A stretch of DNA of 64,000 bases from NCBI GenBank assembly GCA_947000775.1, contig CAMQGK010000638.1, positions 29,241,001-29,305,000 on the forward strand, read 5' to 3'. The stretch comes from Pterois miles (taxonomy: Eukaryota; Chordata; Actinopteri; Perciformes; Scorpaenidae). This document shows positions 31,581 through 43,736 of the stretch, one piece after another. A program made the translations under genes and the position numbers. The notes beneath the pieces were generated by a model. That model was not told the DNA's origin. It ran no database searches and saw only the letters and a program-made list of their open reading frames with translations. The stretch's first letter is position 1. Each line of letters opens with the position of its first letter.

Positions 31581-33350
31581 GAAATTAGTTATAACAGTTG
31601 GGGGGGATGGGGGTGTTTAATTATAATGGTAATGCACACAAACACACACACACATGCAGTAATGGCGTGCAGATCGTACGATAATATACACAAATGTGAA
31701 GAAATTCCAGTTATAATCCAGTTCCACTCCATTTTGGGACAGAATGGGGAGTTGCCCCGGCCCCCCGACCCAACCAACTCAAACCTAAACTGACAGATGC
31801 AGGAAGGACAGCTGGATTAATGCTGTGGGTGTTTCCTGTTTCACTCCGTCAGAGAGGAGGACGCAGCCCAGAGAAGGCTCACACCATATTTATACCAATG
31901 CTTAATGAAGAGTCATCCATTTGTTTCTGAAAGCTATTTATATATCTCTGCCTCATCTAGACCACTATATCTGACTGTTGAGTATTCTGTTAAATTAATA
32001 AGTCTGTTAATTTACACATTCACACACAGCTGTCCTTCCTGTTTAACTTCTTCAGATTTGTCTAATATTATAGTTTGTGAGATGTGCCACTCTGCTGACA
32101 GTAGACTTGTCCATGTTTGTGATTGTGATTGTGTGAACGTGCTCATAGCCACATGGAGGAAGCCTGGGTTTATTGATAAAAAGCGTTGTTGGACTGCGTA
32201 ACAGCATCTCGGTTCTTAAAGGTATCTCGGTATGCTGACCTCTCTTTGTAGTACAGACCTCAGGTCCTGGTCCTGAACGGACCCGCATGCGCAAAAAACA
32301 ATAAGAAAGGCGTCGCACGCAGCACGCTGTCGTTCGCCACAGAGGTCAGCGTTTCCAGCTTCGTTTAGAAGGAGCTACAACCGAACATAAAGCTACCAGT
32401 TATGGTGGAGGGTCGCTGCCAGCCATGCTGGGTAACGTTAGGGGATGACCCACTAGCCCGGCGGTCAGCTACCTGCAGCCACGGCTCTTCATCCCCTCCA
32501 GTGGCTTTGACAGGATACAGAAATGAATAATAATTTGACTATGAGTAAAGTGATTCTTACATTCTGCAGTTGTATGTTTATAATGCCCTAACTAGCCCAT
32601 GAAATAAGGAATAATCCCTCATTATTCATGATTGCTATCCAACATTCATTATTATTGGTTATTCTCTGACAGATATCGCTGTTTGTTGTGCGTACGGTAC
32701 AGCGGCTCTGAAGCTGTGCACATGGAGACCGATAGAAGGACATCACGCCACGCTGCTACGCAAAGCTTCGAACACCTTTCAATATTTCTCACCGAAGCTT
32801 TGAAGCCCAAAAATTGGATTTTGTTATTCAGGACAGCCGCACATTTCAGTAAACTAAACTCGCCTACACATGTCTACGGCTTGGCACTTATTCTCTAATT
32901 ATTATTTTTTAATCCACAATAGTGTTGGCTAGTCTTGAGTTTCCCTTGCTACAGCAGCTTTCCAGATCCACAAAAAGGAAATGTCTCAGAGGAAAATGGA
33001 GAATTTAATAGTGCATGGTCAGATTTGTTGGCTTTCTGCAGCGAGATCAAACACACTGGAGGCTGCTGCTGAAAAGTCAAACCAGATCTCAAGATGATTC
33101 TTCAGTGTCCTGCCTCTCGTTTGCACTTCACTGCATTAGACTCAATAGGCAGTGTTACCTTCGTTTTAAGGCTCAGATAGGTTTTGCAGCTCCAGGCAGG
33201 TTTTCTTAGAGGTGAAATTACACAAATGCACAAAACTAAAGATGACATGCAGGTTGCAGCCAGCCATCGGGGTGAGCAGACTGGAAATACAGACATTTAT
33301 ATAATAATATCCATGAAGATACACCTGGACCACACAGCTGTCTGCACTGC
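31581..33350. other. Unannotated stretch
   Basis: About 1.8 kb. 32200-32480 contains an NRF1-like cgcatgcgc (about 32285) in a CpG-richer patch. No gene, exon or named repeat supported. Confidence 0.3.
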
Positions 33351-33713
33351 AAGAAGAAGAAGAAGAAGAAGAAGGAGAAGAAGAAGAAGATCAACCTTTA
33401 TTAGTCCCATGAGGGGAAATTCAATTTTTTTCACTCTGTTGTTAACTTATACACGGTACATGCAGACCTGAACACACACATGCACAAACATGCATCAATG
33501 GAGAGGTGTCAGAGTGAGGGGGCTGCTCCTGACAAGCACCCCGAGCAGTTGGGGGTTTGGTGCCTTGCTCAGGGGCACCTCGGCAGTGCCCAAGAGGTAA
33601 ACTGGCACCTCTCCAGCTACCAGTTCACACTCAGTTCTTGGTCCAAGGCGGGACTTGAACCGGTGACCCTCCGGTTCCCAAGCCAACTCCCTACAGACTG
33701 AGCTACTGCCGCC
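33351..33713 (-). mobile_element. Full-length tRNA-derived SINE
   Basis: Read on the reverse strand from 33713: a tRNA-like head with A box (agtagctcagtctgtaggga) and B box (ggttcaagtcc), a body with aactggtagctggagaggtg and gccgaggtgcccctgagcaa, and a 3-prime part aatttcccctcatgggacta then ataaaggttgatc, closing in a (CTT)n tail (33351-33391 on + as GAA). The 3-prime part is shared with the LINE tail at 27620-27650. It is not a tRNA gene, because no cloverleaf 3-prime half follows. Confidence 0.88.
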
Positions 33714-34577
33714 CGAGAACAAAACAAAAAAATTAAACGACAAACAAAACCACTAAATGGGTATTAAAGGAGGGTTTGTAGGTTTACAGGTATAGATTAT
33801 AGATTTTACGGGTTTAATCAGTCTCAGAGCAGGAACCTTCAGTCACCACATCCCAGGGAGAGTGCTGCAGCCAACCCTCTAAGCCATATACAGGACCACA
33901 ATGCACACAAATATATTTACTTATTTATACTGTATATAGAAGGACAAATGAGCTACACCATCAGTCTCACTTAGAGGTGGTTTATAATATAACTATAATA
34001 ATATCCATTTTCAGTTTTTCTAAATGTTGGATAGCTTTTCTATGAATTGAAGTCCCATATTCAGATTTAATTATGTGGAATAAAAGGTGTGGAATCTCGC
34101 CTCTCTTTCCTTTATTCTGCAGGACTCCGGCCTCAGGCTGTAATCCGTCTCTCCAACAATTCACTGGATTTTACCGGCAGCACAATAAACTGAGGACAAT
34201 CGTCAGAGCTGCTCGGCTTGAAGTAATTTCTCTGTAAATCCATATATTTTTACGAAGTCACACAATGAGCCTCCTGCCCCCCGTTTTCCCTCCAGAGTGG
34301 GAGTTACTGCGTTACTGGCGACGCAGTGAGTGGATCTGAAGGGATGAAGTGATGAGTATATGGCTGCCTTAAATCCAGTTTCCTTCTTCAGCAAATAACA
34401 CACAGACTTTGTTCCCTAAAAAATAAAAATAATAATAAAAAAAAATAGTTGAAAGCTTCAATTGGCAGAAAGTTTTTTGCATCAAACCTTTTAATCTAAA
34501 AAAATCTAAATCTCAAGATGACAGCTGCCATATCTGGGATATTTTGGATACAGGTCTTGATGCTCGCCGCTGAAGAA
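33714..34577. other. Unannotated stretch
   Basis: No supported feature. AT-rich around 33900-34080 and 34410-34520. Confidence 0.35.
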
Positions 34578-34730
34578 CCATCCATCCATCTTCAACTGCT
34601 TATCCCGCCCAGGCTCGCAGGGGGCTGGATCCGATCCCAGCTGGTACTGGATGAAGGCGGGTTCACCCTGGACAGGTCGCCGGTCCATCGCCCCGAGCTG
34701 GATTCGAACCTGTGACCCTCATGCTGTGCC
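34578..34730 (-). mobile_element. V-SINE with internal deletion
   Basis: Begins with the reverse-complement tail ccatccatccatc, then cttatcccgcccaggctcgc, gatcccagctggtactgg, gggttcaccctggacaggtc, gccggtccatcg. It then jumps straight to the head side (ccccgagctggattcgaacc). The roughly 130-bp conserved central domain is missing compared with 22699-22991. Confidence 0.82.
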
Positions 34731-35764
34731 TCTTTCATTGGAACGTCCTGGCTGTGAATGACGCAGCAGCATGTCACGCCATTTTGAGCTGAACTTCTGA
34801 CGCCCAGCTGTTTCCATTTGTTCTTGTCGCTCTCCTTGAAATCGCCTCAGTGGACGAGGAGCAGCTGATTGGTGAAGTTGAAATGAGGAGTTATCGATAC
34901 GATGCCTCCTCGTTTCACTAGAACAACCTAAATCAGGAGGCAGCTGGCTGGAGGAGATCAGAGCTGATAGTCATTTACAGTAAAACTCACAATATTAAAC
35001 GTGTTTTCTGTTTAAAACCAACAAATAAAGGAAGATAAGTGGTTACGTCTCTAGTCTGACGTCGAGCTCACAGCTGATTGGTCGCCTATGTGGTTTGTTT
35101 ACATGATGTAACGGCAGTGCAGATATCAGATTTGGTGATTTTTGGACCTAAAATGGTGAAACAGAGCGTCACCATGAGTTGACTCATCCTTCCCAAAAGC
35201 ACATAAACCGACTGAGGTACACTGAAGAATCAGGTTTTTTTGTTTAAGCCACACTGTGTTTTTCTGCGTTACAGTAGTTGTGGGAGCTGCTGTAATAGTA
35301 AAGCACAAATTAACTGAAGCTGAAAGTGCTGTAAGGAAACTTTACACCTGATAATGTAAGAAGACTGACGCAATAAAACAGGAAATCAGGGACAAGAGAG
35401 AAAACAGCAACAGACTTTTAAGAAGCCCTGTGGACCGACCGTCTTCTTGTTGTCCGGCGCCGGCAGGTTGGCGATGCTGCTGTTAGATCATTAAATGTCA
35501 TTTACAGAGTTACGTGTTCAACATCAGCAACCAAACCTGAGTAGAAACATCGCAGCTATGTGCTCTACGCAAGAAATGTAGCACAAAAAGAAGACTTAAG
35601 GTTTCTATGAAAAATAAAAACAAGCTGAAATCTGTGTTAAATATGAACCAGGTTTTATAAAACAGCAGATTCTGATAATAAAACACTGTCATCAAAACTG
35701 CTGACTCACTGTCTTTTTAAAAGGTGTGGCCGTTACTTTTTAAAGCAGGAGATGTCCTGCCAAG
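34731..35764. other. Unannotated stretch
   Basis: About 1 kb without supported genes or repeats. If the 36728 exon is real, this would be intron or a missed exon region, but I see no exon here. Confidence 0.3.
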
Positions 35765-36720
<956 letters not shown>

Positions 36721-36727
36721 CTGCCAG

Positions 36728-36900
36728 ATGCTGATTACAAGCTCTTGGACTCTGAGGTGGCTTCAGGTTTCAGCTCTGCTGTCAGGTTGCTGCTGCAGAG
36801 AGGAAGGACAGCCAGACTGTCACAGAGCCAGGAGCTCGTCAGGAGGTCCGAGAGGAGTAAAGCAGCTGCTTCTGGTCCTCCTCAGGATTTAAAGCTTTGA
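36728..36900 (+). CDS. Candidate terminal coding exon, unidentified protein
   Basis: Directly after the C-rich array, ctgccag ends in an AG that could be a splice acceptor. From 36728 an open frame of about 57 codons ends at TGA (36898-36900). It reads ADYKLLDSEVASGFSS, then AVRLLLQRGRTARLSQSQEL, RRSERSKAAASGPPQDLKL, with coding-like codon choice (CTG, CAG, GAG, AAG, GTC) unlike the array. An alpha-helical, Arg/Leu-rich C-terminus is suggested. I do not recognise the protein. The upstream part of the same frame is array sequence and is unlikely to be coding, so translation would have to enter by splicing (phase 1: exon begins with two bases of a codon). No upstream exon was found in the window. 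It could be a chance open frame. Confidence 0.3.
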
Positions 36901-37260
36901 CGTCTTCTGTGTGCTTTCTGCTTGTTTGTTGTGAGCCACCAATCACGGCGAGCGGTCGGAGGGACTTTTATGCCAAACAACTCTGTCGTCTTCATGCTGG
37001 AACTTTTCTCATTGAAATGATGGAGACTGTGCAGCAAATTCACCAAAGGATTTTTTCAGCAGCTAAACCTGCACAAACAAGACAAAAAGAGACGTTGTCA
37101 TTCTCCAAGCAACAGCAAAGGGTGAAATACACCTTTAACTGTGCAGCACAGTCTCACTGCAGTATGTGAAATAGTCACAAAATTTAATCCTGATTCGTTT
37201 ACACAGATACAAATTTCTCTTTTTTGAGACGCTCAGCGCGACTTTCAACAACACGTCTGC
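36901..37260. other. Unannotated stretch (would be 3-prime UTR if the exon is real)
   Basis: No second exon. The first aataaa-type signal downstream is inside the Family A copy at about 37274. Confidence 0.25.
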
Positions 37261-37354
37261 TCCAGTCTTTCAAAATAAAACTACTTAGTTAGCTTTAGGA
37301 AAAGATCCAGTAACGTAACTTGAGGACAGAAGTTATGTGACTGTAACAAAGGGC
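37261..37354 (+). repeat. Family A dispersed repeat, copy 9
   Basis: tccagtctttcaaaataaaa joined directly to ctacttagttagctttagga, aaaagatccagtaacgtaac and gaagttatgtgactgtaaca. The cttcacaggaaa block between the first two parts is deleted. Confidence 0.75.
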
Positions 37355-37908
37355 TCTTCGTTAGCCGAGGCTGACAGCGTTGACCTTGTAAATACTGCAC
37401 ACGTTAAGAGTTGCACAGTAAATTCTGTATTAGATATGTATGGACTATTTATTGAATATTTATGGTGCATTTATCAAACATTTAAATAGCGACGGTGTGA
37501 TCTTCTGGTAGGTGCTGTGGTGGGTATTTTCTCCACCTGAAAGAGAGTGGAGTTAGATCAAGCTATATATATATATATATATATATACACATACACACAC
37601 ACATAGAGGGAATATACAGCTGGAAGCAGATATCTGTGAATACTAGGTGTAAAATATGGTACATAGCAAATGATAGTGACTTAAAAACACCTGTTAATGG
37701 TAACGTGTAATGTGGTCGACCCGTGACACGGTATAAAGGTTAACATACGGTATATAAGGGTCTACCTGTCGGTGTTGCTGGTCAGACCTCTTTCTGGTGC
37801 TCTGTTGTCTGTGCTGCGAATGCTGCTGTGAATTAACCAAACACAGCTGGTTCATCTCACCATCACCCTGGCATTTTTGTTACTACATCATCCGGCTGCT
37901 AAATGGTC
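37355..37908. other. Unannotated stretch with (AT)n-(AC)n microsatellite
   Basis: An AT run followed by a short AC run occupies 37564-37604. The rest is unique. Confidence 0.5.
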
Positions 37909-38060
37909 ATAAACTACTTAGTTAGCTTTACAAAAGAATGTGGTTTTGGTTAAAATAGTGCCATGAACTTAACTTAAGTAAAGAAGTTACCTGGTTCCTG
38001 TTTCCTGGGTAGAAGTCTGGTATTTTTTTGACCCTAACCCATCCACCCCGACCGCCTCCC
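37909..38060 (+). repeat. Family A dispersed repeat, copy 10
   Basis: aactacttagttagctttac, aaagaatgtggttttggtta, acttaagtaaagaagttacc, gtttcctgggtagaagtctg and a ccatccaccccgaccgcctc close. This is the best-preserved 3-prime end of the family here. Confidence 0.75.
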
Positions 38061-38279
38061 AACTGATTCATTATTACGTTGATTACATACAAATTCATTT
38101 TGTGGGATGTACACAGATTATAGCGCATTAATGATCAGTGTATGACTGTGTGGATGATTACTGGCTATAAAAATTCATCAGACTGACGTAAAAAAATCTG
38201 ATAGCGTTTCCTTTTCGTTAAGAAAAAACGATAAACTTTCTGCAGGCGCCGTTCAAGTGTTCCATGGTGAAAAACCTGA
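38061..38279. other. Unannotated stretch
   Basis: Nothing recognised. Confidence 0.35.
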
Positions 38280-38480
38280 GAGAGGCTGAGAGTGAGTCTG
38301 GTTTATCTCATCGCTGTAATCAGAGCTCCTCAGTTAGAGTGACACCTGAGATTATTGAAGTCATTATGCATTCTGTTTATGGGATAATTTTGAAGTGGAT
38401 TTAATTAAAGTGAGATTAAAGTATTCCTCATTTAGCGTGTGAACTCCAGGAAACCTCTGGAGGGCCCTCAGAGGCCCCGG
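38280..38480. promoter_or_regulatory. Candidate conserved noncoding element
   Basis: Repeat-free block with gtggatttaattaaagtgag, aagtcattatgcattctg and gtgacacctgagattattga. Homeodomain- and POU-like cores are clustered. Pattern-based only. Confidence 0.25.
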
Positions 38481-39218
38481 ACCTGCCTCAGGAGTCACTG
38501 ATCTAATCAGCCTGTCAGATGATGAATCATTACATTAATCAAAGAATGAATCAACCAAACAGGGTCGGGCAGCGAGCGTCTTATCCGATGACGACCTATT
38601 GTTTGACTCCGTGATGTTACATAAACTAGACGTCGCCCTGAGACGAGTCATGCTACAATCTGTGGAGTAATCACTCCGCCCTGAAATGCTGCTCCGTTAT
38701 GATTGTATTCTGCCTCAGCGGGGATCCCCGGCGCCGAACGAGGACGGCGTCGTCGTGAAGAAAACTGTGTGAATTATGCAGTGCGGAGACGAGGCCTGCA
38801 GCGGAGCAGATCCCTGAGCGCTGCGACAGCCACAGCAGAGAGGAGATAAAGTCGATTAATCGTGGCTGGTCGCGTCCCGGGAGGGCCTGAGGCTGAGAGG
38901 AGGCGACAGATGAGGGGAGGAAGTGTTTAACCCCCGGCCGATTCCTGTCAGCTCCCATCCGCCGTGTGTCACAGATGGTACAGTAGCACTGTGGGAAAAA
39001 CATCTACTGGTGCTATAGGCAGAGGTCTTGTGTAATGTTCTGTATCTGGAGAGATTTTAAATTATATGTGACAGCGACACAATCAGAAAACACATTTTCT
39101 CATTTTCCCAGCTGTCAGTGATGCAATCATTTTTTAATTTACTTCAAACGATCTCCACAATGTTACTTAACATAGACACACAGGACTCTCCTGTAACCAT
39201 ACCGGGCTGTCAATCCGT
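38481..39218. other. Unannotated stretch, moderately GC-rich
   Basis: A 110-codon reverse frame (38671-39003) crosses a GC-richer patch but has no domain or splice sites. The patch may be noncoding and conserved. Confidence 0.3.
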
Positions 39219-39264
39219 TAAGATAAGATAAGATATTCCTTTATTAGTCCCACAGTGGGGAAAG
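39219..39264 (-). mobile_element. 3-prime tail of a non-LTR retroelement, with (AAGAT)n
   Basis: Same tail as 9396-9446: aagat pentamers, attcctttattagtcccaca, gtggggaaag. The remainder of the element is not recognisable. Confidence 0.75.
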
Positions 39265-40339
39265 TTATGATTTATAATTACATAGGTTAGTCCAGTATTT
39301 AATCCTCTTGTCAACATGGGAGTGGACACATATGCTGCTGTATGTATGTGAGTGCATGAGTGTGGACGTCTACCCTGCCTGCTCCGACGCAGCACCGGAT
39401 CAAGCAGCCTGGGATCCAATACCATCAACGGCGGTGCCCGTTAATGGCAGCTCTCCTCTAAGCGATCTCGAGAGAAAATGGAGCTGGCCAGTCTACATTT
39501 CTTTTGCTGCCGGGAAAGGGAAGCTTGTAGAAATCCTGTGATTTTATCCAAAATCCACAATGTTTCTTAAAGTCCGACAAGCGGAGAATAGAAACCTTGA
39601 TAATCCGATGAAATCACTCACTGGTTGGGAATAGGATAAATCTCCCAAGGCTCCATCTTCAAATTTTAGCAAAGTTCCAACTCATACATAGCTTATTGAA
39701 CTCATGTATAAGTATGTAACTTCTTATTGTAAATCAATAACACTAATCAATACCAGATATAGTCCAGAAACCCTCCCAGGTTCTGACTTTAGCATCAACA
39801 ATCTGCTCCAATCAGAACATGGCAAACTGCAGCCCAACAGGCAACAGTCAGTGTGTCAGAGTGCTGACTTGACTAGGACTTGATCCAGACTGACTGGGAC
39901 TATCAGAAAGTGGGCATGTCTGTAAAGGGGGGACTGGTGGGGACCCAGAGAACCCATTTGTAGCGTTATTTAACCTTCTTCATGGGACGTGGTTGGGACC
40001 AAGGGACTCCTTGGGTTTTCTAGTTTCATATGATGCCAGTATCCTCAGTTTAATTTATTTTTATATAACGTACAATCAAAACAGAAGTTATCTTTAGAGA
40101 CATCTCATATAGAGCCGGTCTTGACTGTGCTGTATAACTTAGAGACCAGGGAGAACCCGGCTGTGGGTGGGCGGCCATCGGAGCCCACTACAGCCTCGAC
40201 GTCACAAGTTGTGTTAATGCATTACAGAAATTAGTGGAGTTATTATGTGGTGACGGTAATATGAAGTTGCTAATGAATGTCAACAGATGTGGGAGGGGAT
40301 GCTCGCCCACCTTCATTGACGCGCGAACGCACTAGCAGA
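39265..40339. other. Unannotated stretch
   Basis: A 77-codon forward frame (39308-39541) has plausible composition but no known domain. Nothing else supported. Confidence 0.3.
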
Positions 40340-40358
40340 GCATTCTGGGATTTGTAGT
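40340..40358 (-). promoter_or_regulatory. Consensus ZNF143/THAP11 motif
   Basis: The reverse strand reads ACTACAAATCCCAGAATGC, which differs from the vertebrate consensus ACTACAATTCCCAGAATGC at one base. It lies in a CpG-containing patch (gacgcgcgaacgcactagc). This may mark a promoter, or come from an old transposon like the hAT-A leaders elsewhere in the window. Confidence 0.55.
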
Positions 40359-40439
40359 ATTAGCAGTTCATGTGCTATATACCAAATACGACACCTATGC
40401 TGTAGATAAAATACCAAATAAATACAGACATACATACAT

Positions 40440-40680
40440 AAGCTGTGGGTGTTTGTGCTGCATTGACTTGGAGCCAGCTGATGTTAAAAGCCTTTACCCA
40501 CAGAGCTGTGGACCTCCTGCTGCGCCGCACAACACAATCAGCCCGCTGAATATGTAATAATGCATGTCGGCCTATTACAGCATGTTTCTGCAGCTCAGCT
40601 CGAATTAAAGGTTAATTATGTTTATTAGGGTGACACATTAGCATAGAAAAGCTAATTATATTTACACACGTGCACTAAAA
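40440..40680. promoter_or_regulatory. Candidate conserved noncoding element
   Basis: Repeat-free, with clustered homeodomain cores (cgaattaaaggttaattatg, gaatatgtaataatgcatg, agctaattatatttac). No coding frame of note. Pattern-based only. Confidence 0.28.
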
Positions 40681-41660
40681 CACAAACAGCTTAGCATGTC
40701 TTGACAAATTGCATCCACAGCCGTGCACGTTCAGGCTGCTCTGCAGAGTTCAGTCATCAATCTCTGCTCTCTGATTTCCGGCTCAGCGGTGAACATTTCC
40801 ATTGTTTTCTCCTAAAGGCTCCTCAGAGTTTGTTCTCCCCCACCTGGATCCTGATTCTCAGTCATGCAGGACATGAATATGTAGAGAAACTCAGCGGCTG
40901 CTGCAGAGTCTTGTTTCTGTGTGCGAGATCCAGTTTTATGCACACGTAAAAAAAGGTAGAAATTCATAACTAAGAATGTTTAATATGTGTTTGACTTATC
41001 AACATTCTGCACGACGCTCCAAAGAGCAAACACTATTTCCTTTTCTCATGTTTCCCCTCTACTTTGCTGCGTTTATCTGACAGCTGGAGTTACGTTGCAG
41101 ATTTACATTTAGTGTGAGAGGAGCTCAATAAAATGTCAATGTTGTTAATCTTTTATCTCTAAAATGTCAACGTTTTAGGAGTTATGAAAAGCAGAACCAC
41201 ACATTTTTCTTTTATCTGAAGGGTTTGAAGCTCGGAGGCTTTAGAGCAGCTTGTAATCCTTCAACCGATCTGAAAGTACGCAAATCCTCAAAACCGCAGA
41301 TTTGTTTTTTTTACCTGACAGTGTCAATATGACACAACGCCACTTTAACTTATCACTGGAACAGACATTCTCATATTTTGAATTTTCTACACATATTGTC
41401 CATATTTGTCACACTTCAAAAGAGGATAGAAAAACATTTTTTGACATATTTTTTGATGTATTTGTGTCTTCAAGCCTCTGAGTGGCAGTTTCCATGGTAG
41501 CGGTTGACTAGCGGTTGCTAGGAGAACTGACTCTGAGCCAGTTTTACTTCCTGTTTTTTTGGTTAATGTTCTCAAACGGAGAAATATGTACGTAAATAAC
41601 AACATAACGGCCGGGACAGAAAGGGCGAGTGAGCAGTGCATGACAGCTGCCTCACCAAAC
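40681..41660. other. Unannotated stretch
   Basis: About 980 bp without a supported feature. Confidence 0.35.
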
Positions 41661-41926
41661 TGATTCAGTTCAATTCAGTTTATTTCATTTTTATAGCTCA
41701 AAACCACAAATCATAATTTTGCCTCAGGGGGCCTGACAATCTGTACAGGATACGACAGCCTCTGTCCTTTACAGAAAATGACCCTCTCATCAGCTAAGGA
41801 AAAACTCCCCAACAAAAAACCCTTTAAACAGGAAAAAAGGAGAAAAAAGGAAGAAACCTCAGGAAGAGCAACAGAGGAGGGATCCCGCTTCAGGATGGAC
41901 AGATGTGCAATAGATGTGGTGTGTAC
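41661..41926. repeat. Dispersed fish repeat of retroelement type
   Basis: ttcaattcagtttatttcat, attttgcctcagggggcctg, acagcctctgtcctttacag, ctaaggaaaaactccccaac, agaaacctcaggaagagcaa and a final gatggacagatgtgcaatag are motifs I recognise as one common fish repeat, probably the 3-prime part of a SINE or LINE. Family not determined. Confidence 0.65.
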
Positions 41927-42138
41927 TGTAATGAAAATATAACAGTGACAATCTATACGACAAAGATTTATACAAATGATGTCAAGAAAAATTTCATGAG
42001 TAAGTGGATCCAGGATGTCGATCGGCTTCGCGGAGTCGCCAGACAGATGAAACCAGATAGAAGCAGCACGGCGTCCGAAACTGATGCGTCTCAGACGTAT
42101 GACGTCCAGCGTTTCTGCTGCTGTCAGACATTTCTTCC
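41927..42138. other. Unannotated stretch
   Basis: Nothing recognised. An 80-codon forward frame (41903-42145) starts inside the repeat and is not supported. Confidence 0.3.
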
Positions 42139-42403
42139 CACATAGACTTTGCCTTGCATAATAATGTCATGCCGTTTATTTTTATTTTAGACAGAAAAAG
42201 CTGCAGTAGTGTGTGCTCATTTGTAAATAACAGTAATAATCCATAATTAAACTGCTGTGTTTTATTCCTTCATGGAGCCCTGCAAGTCACTGCATGTTCT
42301 ACAATACTGTCCTGCATATATTTCAGAAAAAAGCCGCAAGTGGAGTTCAGTCCACAGGAAAATGAAAAAGGCTTTTATTTTGAAACAGAAGAAGGAAGTT
42401 GTG
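42139..42403 (-). repeat. Family B dispersed repeat, copy 4
   Basis: Reverse complement of the family from the cacatagactttgcc end through attttagacagaaaaagctg, catggagccctgcaagtcac and ctgtcctgcatatatttcag, to aggcttttattttgaaacag. It extends as far 5-prime as copy 1. Confidence 0.75.
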
Positions 42404-42617
42404 ACTTGAAAATGAATCTTAACTTTTGTCCATGTCTGCGACATATTCCACAGATACAGACATTGAAACTGTGCTAATGTTGCTGGTCTGATGTCAACAT
42501 AAGGTCAAACAATCATGTTGACTGTCTGTTGCTGTGAACTGTGCAGCTGCTCACGCAGGATGTGAGGTTCGTGTCCACAGCTTCATTGTCTATGTGAGCA
42601 GCCGTGCATTGTATTCT
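42404..42617. other. Unannotated stretch
   Basis: Nothing recognised. Confidence 0.35.
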
Positions 42618-42740
42618 GGTAGCGTGGCGGACGTCACGTCACCAGCTCCTCATTTGCATAGAGGTCTAGGCTACTTTATGCAAATCACAGGCGCATAAAA
42701 TGTTTTTAGAAACATGGCGGAGAATAATTTTCAGGAAATA
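42618..42740. promoter_or_regulatory. Cluster of promoter-type motifs
   Basis: Within about 120 bp: overlapping CRE/ATF-type sites (gacgtcacgtcacc, 42631-42644), octamer motifs in inverted pair (atttgcata at 42652-42660 and tatgcaaat at 42677-42685), and a YY1-type acatggcgg (about 42712-42720). No gene start was found on either strand. It could be an orphan promoter, an enhancer or a transposon promoter. Confidence 0.35.
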
Positions 42741-43736
42741 ACAGAAGAAAGTTTCCAAACGAGTTGCCATGTTGTTTCCGGTTTGAAAGCTGGGAGCAGC
42801 AGCACATGAGGGAAAGCGTTCGTCCAATCAGGTGCCTCGCGTCTAGCGGCAGCCCATCAAGTCGATCCCTCCACGCCTCCGTGGACACGAACCATCACAA
42901 CAGGTTCCACAGCCGCCACACGGAAAACTAACTGTAACAGTGTAACTGTCACTAACTTAACTTCAAAATAACTCAACAACACTGTGGGACATGAACTGTG
43001 GTCACCTGGTTGAGGTCCTGTGTCCAGCAGTCTGTCTCTGTTTTCATTGTCCATCACCAGCTCTAAGCGCAGCAGGTTTCCACTGATGCATTTACACTGC
43101 AGTCGGTACAGACTACAGTAACGGACAGTAATCAGGGTCATTACATGAGAGCGTCGCCGTACGTCTCTGTGGTGTTTAAACAGAAAGAGCAGCAGCTCCA
43201 GCTGATGAAATGCAACCTCCGACGGGACTCATTTAATACTGAGTTATTTAGACGCACAGCTGAAGATTATTCAGTTTAAATATCAAATTTCCTGATTCTC
43301 TTAGCACACACACACACAGTGGTGTCGGCTGGATGAATGGGACGACAGAGTTGATGTCTCAGCTGTATGTGGCCATAAAACTGTGTCATCCCGTCACGTA
43401 ATAGTCCTTCAAGCTCCATTTTTCCCCTCTGAGCTGAACACAGCGCTTCCTGTTTGACCGATTCGGTCGTTTCAGTTCCCTCCTGGAGACGATAGGATGG
43501 TGGAAAAGAGCAACCTGACCCCTCACCTACTGTAAATGTGTGTGTTTATTATCTGTGGGTTTAAATATCACAGCAGCTGAGACCAAAGAGGGCGAGTAGA
43601 CTAAAATAAATTCTCAATTTAAACCTGATTGAAAACACAATAGAATAAACAGATATGTAATCATTTAGCATGGATGCACTGAACTCCATCATCTAAATTC
43701 AAAGCTCCAACTGTCGGCTGAATAGCTGTACAGAGG
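42741..43736. other. Unannotated stretch
   Basis: About 1 kb with no supported feature. Confidence 0.35.

Noticed and set aside
33640..33713. Possible tRNA gene (A and B boxes on the reverse strand)
   Set aside because: Only the 5-prime two thirds are tRNA-like and SINE body follows, so it is the head of a SINE.
38671..39003. 110-codon reverse frame in a GC-richer patch
   Set aside because: No known domain, no acceptor/donor pair, codon use unconvincing.
39308..39541. 77-codon forward frame, considered as exon or rDNA fragment
   Set aside because: No match I can name in protein, 18S, 28S or 5S sequence; no splice evidence.
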